From an uncultured Collinsella sp. (GTDB lineage: Bacteria; Actinomycetota; Coriobacteriia; Coriobacteriales; Coriobacteriaceae): a DNA stretch of 8,325 nucleotides. The position numbers and the translations under genes are program-made. The notes below the pieces were generated by a model that worked only from the letters and a program-made list of their open reading frames with translations, had not been told where the DNA came from and searched no databases. Numbering within the stretch: the stretch's first letter is position 1; the number at the start of each line of letters is the position of its first letter. Of the stretch, positions 1 to 6,405 are shown piece by piece. Where the stretch lies: assembly GCA_900550735.1 (NCBI GenBank), contig URTD01000080.1, positions 1 through 8,325 on the forward strand. Direction: 5' to 3'.

Positions 1-1
1 C

Positions 2-1012
2 GGTGCTACCGTGACCGCCGCGCTCGACGCCGAGCGCCGTGGTTTCCTGCGCCGCAACCACACCGCCACCCACCTGCTCGACGCCGCCCTTAAGCAGGTC
101 CTGGGCGAGCATGTCTCCCAGGCCGGTTCGCTGGTGACGCCCGAGCACCTGCGCTTTGACTTCACGCACTTCGAGGCCCTGTCCTCCGAGCAGCTCAAGG
201 CTGTCGAGGACCTGGTCAACCAGCAGATCTTCGCTTCCAAGCCGGTTGTGACCCGTGTCATGGGCATCGACGAGGCTAAGGCTGCCGGCGCTGTCGCTCT
301 GTTTGGAGAGAAGTACGGCGATGTTGTCCGCGTCGTCTCCGTGGGCGCCGAGGACCAGCCGTTCTCCCGCGAGCTCTGTGGTGGCACTCATGCCGCCAAT
401 ACCGCCGAGATTGGCCTGTTCAAGATCATTTCCGAGTCCTCCACGGGCTCCAATGTCCGCCGTATCGAGGCCGTGACCTCTAAGGGTGCCCTCGACTACA
501 TGGCCGACCGCCTGGCGCTCGTTGACGCCGCCGCCGCTGCGCTCAAGTGCCGCGTCGACGAGGTTCCCGCCCGCGTGGAGAACCTGCAGGCCGAGCTGCG
601 CGAGACGTCCAACAAGCTCAAGAAGGCGCTCACTGGTGGCTCCTCCGATGCGATCTCCAGCGCCATCGAGGGTGCTGTCGAGCTGAATGGCTACAAGCTC
701 GTTGTTGCTGAGCTTCAGGGTCTCGAGGCCGCTGACCTGCGCAACGTTTGGGATACCGTGCACCAGAAGGTCGCCGGCCCTGTCGCCTGCGTTGTTGCCA
801 GCGTGACCGAGAAGGGCACCCCGGCCCTGCTCGCTGCCGGCTCCGATGACGCCGTGAAGGCCGGTTTCCACGCCGGCAACGTGATCAAGCAGATCGCGGG
901 CCTGGTCGATGGTCGCGGTGGCGGCCGTCCCAACATGGCCCAGGCCGGTGGCAAGAACGCTGCCGGTATCGCCGATGCCCTTGCGGCCGCCAAGACCGCG
1001 CTCGGCGCCTAA
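2..1012 (+). CDS. alaS: Alanyl-tRNA synthetase, C-terminal part (5' end outside window)
   Basis: This is the last 336 codons of a cytoplasmic alanyl-tRNA synthetase; the catalytic and most tRNA-recognition domains lie upstream of the window. The enzyme charges tRNA-Ala and hydrolyses mischarged Ser- and Gly-tRNA-Ala. The visible part opens with the editing domain. Its zinc-site motif HTATH lies at about 59-73, and the matching CGGTH motif at about 377-391. These four Cys/His positions are the standard editing-site ligands. A helical linker follows (about 520-660), then the C-Ala/DHHA1 domain with the glycine-rich GGGRPNMAQAGG segment at about 916-951, which binds tRNA. The frame is open from base 2 to the TAA at 1010-1012. 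An in-frame GTG at position 11 is internal, not the start. ruvX follows after 17 bp, as in many bacteria. All visible signatures are intact and nothing looks degraded. Confidence 0.97.
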   Translation, partial: GATVTAALDAERRGFLRRNHTATHLLDAALKQVLGEHVSQAGSLVTPEHLRFDFTHFEALSSEQLKAVEDLVNQQIFASKPVVTRVMGIDEAKAAGAVALFGEKYGDVVRVVSVGAEDQPFSRELCGGTHAANTAEIGLFKIISESSTGSNVRRIEAVTSKGALDYMADRLALVDAAAAALKCRVDEVPARVENLQAELRETSNKLKKALTGGSSDAISSAIEGAVELNGYKLVVAELQGLEAADLRNVWDTVHQKVAGPVACVVASVTEKGTPALLAAGSDDAVKAGFHAGNVIKQIAGLVDGRGGGRPNMAQAGGKNAAGIADALAAAKTALGA

Positions 1013-1029
1013 GAACCTAAGTAGTCGCT

Positions 1030-1458
1030 GTGGTCGCGCTTGCGCTGGACATAGGGGAGACCAGGATTGGCATCGCCGTCTCGAGCCGTGATGGCAAGAT
1101 GGCGATGCCTGTCAAGGTGCTTCCGGCTGCCGAGGTCACTGGCATGGCAAAGACGTTTCGCTACCTGGTGGAGGACTATGAGCCCGATATCCTGGTAAGC
1201 GGACGCCCCTTGACCATGGCCGGTGAGCCCGGCCCCCAGGCCGAGCGCGTCGCCGCCGTGGCCCAAAAGATTGCCGACGAGCTCGAACTTCCTCTGGAGT
1301 TTGAGGACGAGCGTCTGTCCTCGCAGGAGGCCAAGCGAATCCTGCGACAGCAGGGACTCAACGAAAAGCAGATGAGGGGCAAGATTGACATGATCGCCGC
1401 CAGCCTGTTCTTGCAGACATGGCTCGATCGTAAAAATGAGGAGGTTTCGCATGCCTAG
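1030..1458 (+). CDS. ruvX: RuvX/YqgF-family Holliday-junction resolvase-like nuclease
   Basis: A 142-residue protein of the YqgF family, RNase H-like nucleases proposed to resolve Holliday junctions or to help mature the 5' end of pre-16S rRNA. The first strand carries LALDIGETRIGIAVSS with the expected acidic residue D7. The second acidic position is E94 in FEDERLSS, and the third is D120 in the C-terminal KIDMIAASLFLQ helix, so the acidic triad is complete. Length matches the family (about 140). The start is GTG at 1030: in that frame a TAA at 1018 blocks any longer form. No strong ribosome-binding site is visible, and proximity to alaS suggests coupling or a weak site. The 3' end overlaps mltG by 8 bases and carries the mltG ribosome-binding site. 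It is probably cotranscribed with alaS and mltG. Confidence 0.95.
   Translation: MVALALDIGETRIGIAVSSRDGKMAMPVKVLPAAEVTGMAKTFRYLVEDYEPDILVSGRPLTMAGEPGPQAERVAAVAQKIADELELPLEFEDERLSSQEAKRILRQQGLNEKQMRGKIDMIAASLFLQTWLDRKNEEVSHA
1438..1444 (+). promoter_or_regulatory. Ribosome-binding site of mltG, inside ruvX
   Basis: GAGGAGG lies six bases upstream of ATG 1451. This strong Shine-Dalgarno match decides the mltG start: the earlier in-frame ATG at 1436 overlaps the site and has no comparable motif of its own. Because the site lies within the last codons of ruvX, translation of the two genes is likely coupled. Confidence 0.85.
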
Positions 1459-2836
1459 CGCTTCCGATCCGCGCCGGCAGAGTCGTCAGGGTCAGCCCTC
1501 GTCGCGCCCTACTCAGCCTGGTCAGCGCCCTGCGCAGCCGACGCAGCGCGCAGCTCAGCCTGCCGCGCGTCCGGTGCTGTCCTCCTCTCGTTCGGCCCAG
1601 CCTGCTCAGCGGACGGCTCAGCAGCCTTCTGCTCGTTCGGCCCAGCCTGCAGGCGGTACCCGCTTTAAGCAGCAGGCATCTACCCAGCGAGTGCTGGCCC
1701 CCCAGTCGCATTCGCATCACGCTCTCGGTTCCCACGGCGTTGCTCCGGCCACGCGCTCGAGCTACAACACGCACGTCCGCCGTGGTACACAAAAGAAAAG
1801 CTCCCCGGTGCCTATGATTATCGGTGGCGTCGTCGCCGTGCTTGCGCTTGTCGCGATCGTTTTCTTTGTCGTGCCAGCCGTCAAGGGCTTCTTTGGCGGT
1901 GAGGATGCGAAAGTCGCTGCTGGCCAGCAAGTTACTATCACGATTCCCGACGGTGCCTCGGGCGATACTATCGCCTCGATTCTCTCCGAGAACCATATCG
2001 TCGAAAATCCCAAGGATTATTATGCGGCGGTGAAAAAGCTCAACGCCGATATGTCGCTCAAGCCTGGTACTTATTCGTTCACCACACTCATGGATGCGAC
2101 CAAGGTTGTTCAGCAGCTCATGGAAGGCCCCAACGCGGGCTCCAATGCGCTGACTATCCCTGAGGGCCTAACGGTCGATCAAGTCGCCGACCGTGTGGCC
2201 CAGGCTTACGACAGCATCTCTAAGGAAGACTTCCTCAACCAGGCCAAGGCCTCCAACTACGTGGACGACTATAGCTTCCTTAAGGGCGCCGCCAACGACT
2301 CGCTCGAGGGCTTCTTGTTCCCCAAGACTTATTCGTTGGGTGATTCGCCGACGGCCGATGACGTGGTTCGCGCTATGCTCGATCAGTTTAAGACCGAGTA
2401 CAAGTCGCTTGACTTTGCGAGCTGCGAAGCCAAGATCAAGGAGCGCTACGGTGTGGAGATGTCCGACTACGACATCGTCAACCTTGCCTCCATCGTCGAG
2501 CGCGAGGGTCTCAATGCCGATCAGCGCGCGTATGTGGCCTCGGTCTTCTACAACCGCCTTGCCGGCAAGCTCGACGGTTTGCGCTATCTCAACAGCGATG
2601 CGACCATGATGTATGTCACCGGTGGCGAGGTTACCGCCGACGACCTGCAGAGCGATAGTCCGTATAACACCTATAAGCATGAGGGCCTGCCGCCCACGCC
2701 CATCTGCTCTCCGTCGCTCGAGGCACTCAAGGCCACGCTTGAGCCGACCGACTCCGATGACCTGTATTTCTACATTACGCAGGACGAGGAGTACTTCTCG
2801 CAAACCTACGAAGAGCATCAACAGTCTTGGAATTAG
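1451..2836 (+). CDS. mltG: Endolytic murein transglycosylase MltG (YceG-like)
   Basis: A 461-residue single-pass membrane protein that cleaves nascent glycan strands and helps set peptidoglycan chain length. Residues 1-118 form a basic Gln/Pro/Ala/Ser/Arg-rich low-complexity tail, predicted cytoplasmic. One membrane helix spans about 120-143 (PMIIGGVVAVLALVAIVFFV). A LysM-like region follows, with IPDGASGDTIASIL at 165-178 and IPEGLTVDQVADRVA at 236-250. The YceG catalytic domain contains LASIVEREG with the expected catalytic glutamate E350, the YVASVFYNRL segment (361-370) and SPYNTYKHEGLPPTPI (403-418). The family end motif is recognisable as YFSQTYEEH. Two usually conserved positions differ: GLPPTPICSPS replaces the common GLPPGPIxNPG. 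The start at 1451 follows a strong ribosome-binding site. The gene overlaps ruvX by 8 bp, an order also known from Bacillus (alaS-yrrK-yrrL). Confidence 0.95.
   Translation: MPSASDPRRQSRQGQPSSRPTQPGQRPAQPTQRAAQPAARPVLSSSRSAQPAQRTAQQPSARSAQPAGGTRFKQQASTQRVLAPQSHSHHALGSHGVAPATRSSYNTHVRRGTQKKSSPVPMIIGGVVAVLALVAIVFFVVPAVKGFFGGEDAKVAAGQQVTITIPDGASGDTIASILSENHIVENPKDYYAAVKKLNADMSLKPGTYSFTTLMDATKVVQQLMEGPNAGSNALTIPEGLTVDQVADRVAQAYDSISKEDFLNQAKASNYVDDYSFLKGAANDSLEGFLFPKTYSLGDSPTADDVVRAMLDQFKTEYKSLDFASCEAKIKERYGVEMSDYDIVNLASIVEREGLNADQRAYVASVFYNRLAGKLDGLRYLNSDATMMYVTGGEVTADDLQSDSPYNTYKHEGLPPTPICSPSLEALKATLEPTDSDDLYFYITQDEEYFSQTYEEHQQSWN
1587..1650 (+). repeat. mltG: In-frame 19-bp direct repeat within the mltG tail
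   Basis: CTCGTTCGGCCCAGCCTGC occurs at 1587-1605 and again, identically, at 1632-1650. The offset is 45 bp, or exactly 15 codons, so both copies encode RSAQPA. Weaker versions (QPAQR, QPTQR, AAQPA) surround them from about 1500 to 1620. The pattern suggests growth of the tail by in-frame duplication. Confidence 0.8.
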
Positions 2837-2837
2837 C

Positions 2838-3335
2838 ATGAGGATTTTTAGCCCCAAACGATACGTTGCCTCGGTCGATCGCATCGACCTTGATACCCTG
2901 TGGGCCGACGGCAAACGCGCCATTCTGCTCGATCGCGATAACACCCTGGTGCCGCGCGATACCGAGCAGGTTCCCGCCGCGGTTTCCGCTTGGCTCGACG
3001 CCGCCCGCGCCAAAGGCTTTAAGCTGTGCATGGTGTCCAACAACTGGCATCGCGACCAGGTCATGAGCTCTGCACGTGAGCTGGGACTCGAGGCCATAAG
3101 TCACGCCATGAAGCCGGCACCGTTTGCCCTCAAGGCGGGTCTTAAGCGCCTCGGCGCCACGGCCGACGAGGCGGTGCTGATCGGTGATCAGCTCTACACT
3201 GACGTGTGGAGCGGCAACTTCGCCGGCGTCGATACCATCCTGGTAAAGCCTCAGGCGACGCAGGACCTGTGGTATACGCAGATCTTCCGTATCTTTGAGC
3301 GCCGGGCCCTGCGCGACCTTCCCTGCGAGGAATAG
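2838..3335 (+). CDS. YqeG-family HAD phosphatase (HAD-IIIA type)
   Basis: A 165-residue soluble HAD-superfamily protein of the YqeG type; no physiological substrate is firmly known. Motif I is LLDRDNTLV, with nucleophile D32 and acid/base D34. Motif II is VSNN (S67). Motif III is K92 in MKPAPF, and motif IV is LIGDQLYTDVWSGN with D118 and D122. All residues needed for phosphatase chemistry are present, so an active enzyme is expected. The DQLYTDV pattern is characteristic of YqeG. The start at ATG 2838 is one base after the mltG stop, with a modest TTGGA-type site six bases upstream. The open frame continues upstream to 2613, but that part is an out-of-frame shadow of mltG. aroK starts 8 bp downstream. 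In Bacillus subtilis, yqeG also lies near a shikimate gene (aroE), so the link to aro genes recurs. Confidence 0.9.
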   Translation: MRIFSPKRYVASVDRIDLDTLWADGKRAILLDRDNTLVPRDTEQVPAAVSAWLDAARAKGFKLCMVSNNWHRDQVMSSARELGLEAISHAMKPAPFALKAGLKRLGATADEAVLIGDQLYTDVWSGNFAGVDTILVKPQATQDLWYTQIFRIFERRALRDLPCEE

Positions 3336-3343
3336 GTCTCGCT

Positions 3344-3877
3344 ATGTCCCAGCACACCAAACACGGCTGCGACCATATCTTCTTTATCGGCTTTTTGGGC
3401 GCGGGCAAATCGACGCTCGCACGTAACGTCGGCACCATGTTCAAGCGACGTTTTATCGATACCGACCGCCTGGTCGTGCGCCGTTGCGGCAAGTCGGTAA
3501 CCGAGATTTTTGAGACCGAGGGCGAGGATCGTTTTCGCGAGCTCGAAACCTCGGCGCTTCGTTCGCTCCAAAGCGAGCGCAGCCTGTTGGTTTCGTGCGG
3601 GGGCGGTATCGTCGAGACGCCGGTGAATATTGAGCTGATGCACGAAATGGGTACGTGCGTGTACCTCGAGGGCGACTTCGAGGATTCGATTCGTCAGATT
3701 CGTCGGTCCGACACGCGCCCCGATTTCCGCTCTCCCGAGCATGCCGCGCGCCTGTTTGAGCATCGCCGTCCGTTGTATCGCCAGGCCGCCGACCTTACCC
3801 TTGATATTCGCAACAAGTCCTTCGAGGACGTTTCCTACCTTTGTGCCGAGATGCTTTTGGAGCGTGGACTGCTATGA
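3344..3877 (+). CDS. aroK: Shikimate kinase
   Basis: A 177-residue P-loop kinase that phosphorylates shikimate at O3, the fifth step of the chorismate pathway, in the cytoplasm. The Walker A motif GFLGAGKST is at 16-24. The shikimate and Mg-binding DTD is at 39-41 (IDTDRL). FRELE at 64-68 holds the substrate arginine R65. The GGG loop follows at 86-88 (SCGGGIV). A lid arginine is likely R125 in the DTRPDF segment, and the adenine/substrate motif RPLY is at 142-145. Length is normal for AroK (about 170). It starts at ATG 3344 with a short TAGG-type site, 8 bp after the yqeG-like gene. Its TGA overlaps the next start as ATGA, implying tight translational coupling to the AroB-like gene. All key residues are present, so it should be active. 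Confidence 0.95.
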   Translation: MSQHTKHGCDHIFFIGFLGAGKSTLARNVGTMFKRRFIDTDRLVVRRCGKSVTEIFETEGEDRFRELETSALRSLQSERSLLVSCGGGIVETPVNIELMHEMGTCVYLEGDFEDSIRQIRRSDTRPDFRSPEHAARLFEHRRPLYRQAADLTLDIRNKSFEDVSYLCAEMLLERGLL

Positions 3878-4983
3878 TTCGCCGTCAACTGATCAATTTC
3901 CAAAACCGCAGTGTCGATGTCCGCGTCGGATTGGGCGCGTTCGATGAGCTGTCGCGCATGTTTGCCTCGGCCGTTGGCAAACCTAAGCGCGCGATGGTGG
4001 TTTGGAACTCAGCCTCGTCAGAACGTTTTGATGAGGTCGTCGAGCATGCGCTGGTCGACGCCGGTTTTGCCGTGTCGCAGTTCTCCCTTGAGGTTTCGCC
4101 TGCTGGTGCCACGCTGGCCGATGCCGATGCTATCTTTGGCGCCTTGTCTGCCAACGGCGTTACCTGCGACGATCTGGTTGTCGCCGTTGGCGATGCCGCA
4201 ACCTGCTCGGTTGTTAGCTGGTGCGCAAACCAGTGGTGCGGCCGAACCGAGTGCGCGCTGTTGCCGACGACCTTCGACGCCATGCTCACGGTCGCGACGA
4301 CCATGAAGCCGCTCGTCGCCTCGTCGGCCAATGCACTTCCCGCTATCGCGTTCCGTCCCGAACCGGGCTTGGTCGTGTGTGACCTCGACCTTGTTCGCGA
4401 GGCGGACCCCGAGGACCTCAAGCTCGGCTTTGTGGTACTTGTTGGCACCATGCTTTCGAGCAGTAAGTCCCGCTGGAATCAGTTTACTGAGACCGTCCCC
4501 GAGATTCTCGCGGGCGAGGAGGTTGCGCTCGTCAATGCCGTTCAATGGTCTCAGACTGCCCGTAAGGACGTACTGACGGCCACGAACCCGAGCGCTCGCC
4601 ATGCGCTCGATTTTGGCAAGACGGGGGAGCGTACCCTGCGCGCCTGCTTGGGCGATGCCGCTTCACAGGTCCCTGCCTACCAGCTGTTGGCCGAGGGCAT
4701 GCGCTTTGAGGCGCGCCTAGCGCATGATGCCTGTGACTTCGATATCGATTACGTCTTTGAGGTCGATGACTGCTTGGAGGACTTTGGTATCGAGGAACTT
4801 GCCTTCGATCTGGAGCCTGCCGCATATATCGAGGAGTTCCGCAGGCAGCAGTTTGTCCGCTCGAACCGCAGTATGTTGCCGCTGCCCGCGGCACTCGGCG
4901 CTATTCGTCTAACGTGCGTTGAGGACGAGGTTCTTGAGCGCCATGCTCACGCCTACTTGGCTTCACGCAAAGAACTTCTCTAA
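3874..4983 (+). CDS. aroB: 3-dehydroquinate synthase-like protein, divergent and probably lacking DHQS activity
   Basis: A 369-residue protein whose length, position (ATGA overlap with aroK) and a few landmarks point to the AroB fold. The landmarks are DLVVAVGD at 100-107 where DLVVALGGG is expected, PTT at 131-133, DFGKT at 246-250 where NFGHT is expected, and EGM at 274-276. By eye alignment, the catalytic features are missing. GGGVxGD has become GDAATCS. The Asp of DSSVGGKTG is T139, although K145 may be kept. The metal-ligand Glu of AEVIK is V188, the first ligand His is K249, and the second is about A268. The frame is uninterrupted and codon use matches its neighbours, so it is not decaying; a changed or regulatory role is inferred. 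The start ATG 3874 has GGAG-like bases at 3859-3862; a longer reading from 3841 has no support. It could still be an active member of another sugar-phosphate cyclase branch. Confidence 0.72.
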   Translation: MIRRQLINFQNRSVDVRVGLGAFDELSRMFASAVGKPKRAMVVWNSASSERFDEVVEHALVDAGFAVSQFSLEVSPAGATLADADAIFGALSANGVTCDDLVVAVGDAATCSVVSWCANQWCGRTECALLPTTFDAMLTVATTMKPLVASSANALPAIAFRPEPGLVVCDLDLVREADPEDLKLGFVVLVGTMLSSSKSRWNQFTETVPEILAGEEVALVNAVQWSQTARKDVLTATNPSARHALDFGKTGERTLRACLGDAASQVPAYQLLAEGMRFEARLAHDACDFDIDYVFEVDDCLEDFGIEELAFDLEPAAYIEEFRRQQFVRSNRSMLPLPAALGAIRLTCVEDEVLERHAHAYLASRKELL

Positions 4984-4989
4984 GATTTA

Positions 4990-5018
4990 TTGACATCCAT
5001 CGTCTTTCGTATCATGTT
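4990..5018 (+). promoter_or_regulatory. Candidate promoter upstream of the peptidase gene
   Basis: A perfect TTGACA lies at 4990-4995, just after the aroB-like stop. The -10 element is unclear. CATGTT at 5013-5018 has the ideal 17-bp spacing but only three matches. TATCAT at 5010-5015 matches five of six positions but leaves only 14 bp. Transcription would begin near the base of the following hairpin. Confidence 0.45.
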
Positions 5019-5020
5019 GA

Positions 5021-5083
5021 GGGGCGGGTTTTCAATCGGTTGCGGATCGCATGCGTTTCCGTCGTTCGATTGAGACCCGTCCC
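5021..5083 (+). promoter_or_regulatory. Long imperfect hairpin in the leader of the peptidase gene
   Basis: Left arm 5021-5038 (GGGGCGGGTTTTCAATCG) pairs with right arm 5067-5083 (CGATTGAGACCCGTCCC). This gives 17 pairs, two of them G-U, with one bulged T at 5032. The 28-base apical region can form a small inner stem: CGGA 5043-5046 with TCCG 5058-5061. There is no T-tract after the right arm, so it is not a standard intrinsic terminator. It may be a stabilising 5' leader structure, an attenuator or a factor-dependent end of the upstream operon. Confidence 0.6.
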
Positions 5084-5115
5084 GTCTATATAGAGACAAC
5101 AAGAAAGGAATCTGC

Positions 5116-6246
5116 ATGTCTGAGTTTGCTGCCGGTCCTGCCGGTCGTATCGAGCGTGTCCGTGCCCTGATGGCCGAGCGTGGCTACGACGCCATCGTGG
5201 TGCGCGACGAGGCCAACCTTCGTTGGCTTACGGGCGTGAAGGGCGTCTTCGACTACACCTTCGAGTTCCCGCACGCTGCGTTTATTACGGTCGACCAGTG
5301 CCTGTTCCACACCGACTCGCGCTACCTCAACAGCTTTGAGGAGAACACGCCCGCCGGCAGCCCCTGGGTCTACGACATGGACGAGGGTACCATCCCCGGC
5401 TGGGTCGCCGGCAAGATTGCGGCTAACAAGTGCCGTGTCTGTGCTGTCGAGGACGATATGCAGATTAACTTCTACCAGGGTATTCAGCGCGGCCTGGAGG
5501 ACCGTTCCGTCGCCTGCATGCTGCCGCTGATGCACGACGACATCCGCAAGATGCGCGCCATCAAGGATGCCGAGGAGATCGAGCTCATGCGCCATGCACA
5601 GTCGATCACCGACGCCGCCTTCCAGCACATGCTCGGCTTTATTAAGCCCGGTATGACCGAGAAGCAGGTTCGCAACGAGCTCGAGAACTTTATGTTCGCC
5701 AACGGCGCCGACAGCCTGGCCTTCGGCTCCATTGTGGCGAGCGGCCCCAACACCGCCAACCCGCATGCCGTGCCGAGTGACCGTGTCATCGAGAAGGGCG
5801 ACTTCGTCCTCATGGATTACGGCGCGGGCTACTGCGATTACCGCTCCGACATGACACGCACCGTCGTGATGGGCGAGCCCACGCAGGAGCAGCTCGACCT
5901 GTACGCGCTCGTACGCCGTACGCACGAGGAGTGCGTCGCCGCCATCCATCCGGGCGTCGAGGGTAACGACATCTTCAAGCTCTCCAAGAAGATCATCGGC
6001 GATGCCGGCTATGGCGATTACTATAACCATGGCTTGGGCCACGGCGTTGGTATCGACATTCACGAGCTGCCCAACTTCAACCGCAGCAAGAACACCATCG
6101 AGATCGGCTCGGTTGTTACCATGGAGCCCGGCGTCTACCTGCCCGGCGTGGGCGGCGTGCGTCTGGAGGACTACGGCGTGGTCACCGAGAACGGCTACGA
6201 GCCCTTCACCAAGACCCCGCACGACCTGCACGTCATCGATTGCTAG
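5116..6246 (+). CDS. Xaa-Pro peptidase, M24B family (aminopeptidase P / prolidase type)
   Basis: A 376-residue cytoplasmic metallopeptidase that removes residues ahead of proline or splits Xaa-Pro dipeptides. An N-terminal creatinase-like domain (about 10-140) includes DEANLRWLTG. The pita-bread catalytic domain (about 155-370) carries the full set of metal ligands: D234 in LMDYGAGY, D245 in SDMTRT, H309 in GLGHGVGI, E337 in TMEPGVYLP and E351 in VRLEDYGVV. Supporting histidines H217 (NPHAVPSD) and H316 (IHELP) are also present. Length fits the short Bacillus YqhT-type group. It starts at ATG 5116, five bases after AGGAA. It has its own leader and a strong terminator, so it is probably monocistronic. 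Its place just before efp is shared with Bacillus (yqhT-efp). Sequence alone does not separate aminopeptidase P from prolidase. Confidence 0.93.
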   Translation: MSEFAAGPAGRIERVRALMAERGYDAIVVRDEANLRWLTGVKGVFDYTFEFPHAAFITVDQCLFHTDSRYLNSFEENTPAGSPWVYDMDEGTIPGWVAGKIAANKCRVCAVEDDMQINFYQGIQRGLEDRSVACMLPLMHDDIRKMRAIKDAEEIELMRHAQSITDAAFQHMLGFIKPGMTEKQVRNELENFMFANGADSLAFGSIVASGPNTANPHAVPSDRVIEKGDFVLMDYGAGYCDYRSDMTRTVVMGEPTQEQLDLYALVRRTHEECVAAIHPGVEGNDIFKLSKKIIGDAGYGDYYNHGLGHGVGIDIHELPNFNRSKNTIEIGSVVTMEPGVYLPGVGGVRLEDYGVVTENGYEPFTKTPHDLHVIDC

Positions 6247-6268
6247 CCCATTTCGATAGATTTTTGGG

Positions 6269-6311
6269 GCGGGGCGTCCGGAGCAATTCGGACGCCCCGC
6301 GTTCTCTTTTT
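6269..6311 (+). terminator. Intrinsic terminator after the peptidase gene
   Basis: A perfect 12-bp GC-rich stem joins GCGGGGCGTCCG (6269-6280) to CGGACGCCCCGC (6289-6300) across an 8-base loop. The tail is GTTCTCTTTTT, ending in five T residues. This is the clearest transcription stop in the window and separates the peptidase gene from the efp operon. Confidence 0.92.
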
Positions 6312-6342
6312 ATGCGCTCGCTGCAGGCGCCGTCTGCAAGTG

Positions 6343-6348
6343 TATAAT
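6343..6348 (+). promoter_or_regulatory. Promoter -10 element for the efp operon
   Basis: A consensus TATAAT lies 57 bases before the efp start and just beyond the terminator. No good -35 is seen at 16-18 bp spacing; the bases there read GCTGCA or CTGCAG. The promoter would drive efp, the Asp23-family gene, nusB, xseB and tlyA. Confidence 0.65.
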
Positions 6349-6405
6349 TTCGCTCGTATGTAATTTGGACGCTTGTGCGTTCTGCCCATAACAAGAAAGG
6401 TCGCT

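Noticed and set aside
1436..1450. ATG 1436 as the mltG start
   Set aside because: The GAGGAGG site at 1438-1444 lies after this codon and is well spaced for ATG 1451, so the later start is preferred.
2168..3097. Minus-strand open frame (309 codons) across mltG and the YqeG-type gene
   Set aside because: It spans two clear plus-strand genes, has no convincing motif or promoter, and looks like an antisense shadow.
3874..4983. AroB-like gene considered as a frameshifted pseudogene
   Set aside because: The frame is continuous for 369 codons, codon use matches its neighbours, and it keeps a coupled start. The losses are substitutions at motif sites, not truncation.
5021..5083. Hairpin considered as an intrinsic terminator of the aroB operon
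   Set aside because: The right arm is followed by GTCTATATAG, not a T-tract, and the reverse direction has no suitable T-run directly after the stem either. It was kept as a leader structure of uncertain role.
5086..6231. Long minus-strand open frame (381 codons) opposite the peptidase gene
   Set aside because: It mirrors the codon structure of the plus-strand M24B gene, which has all metal ligands and a ribosome-binding site. The reverse product is a repetitive Val/Leu/His/Gly-rich sequence with no family signature, as expected in GC-rich DNA.
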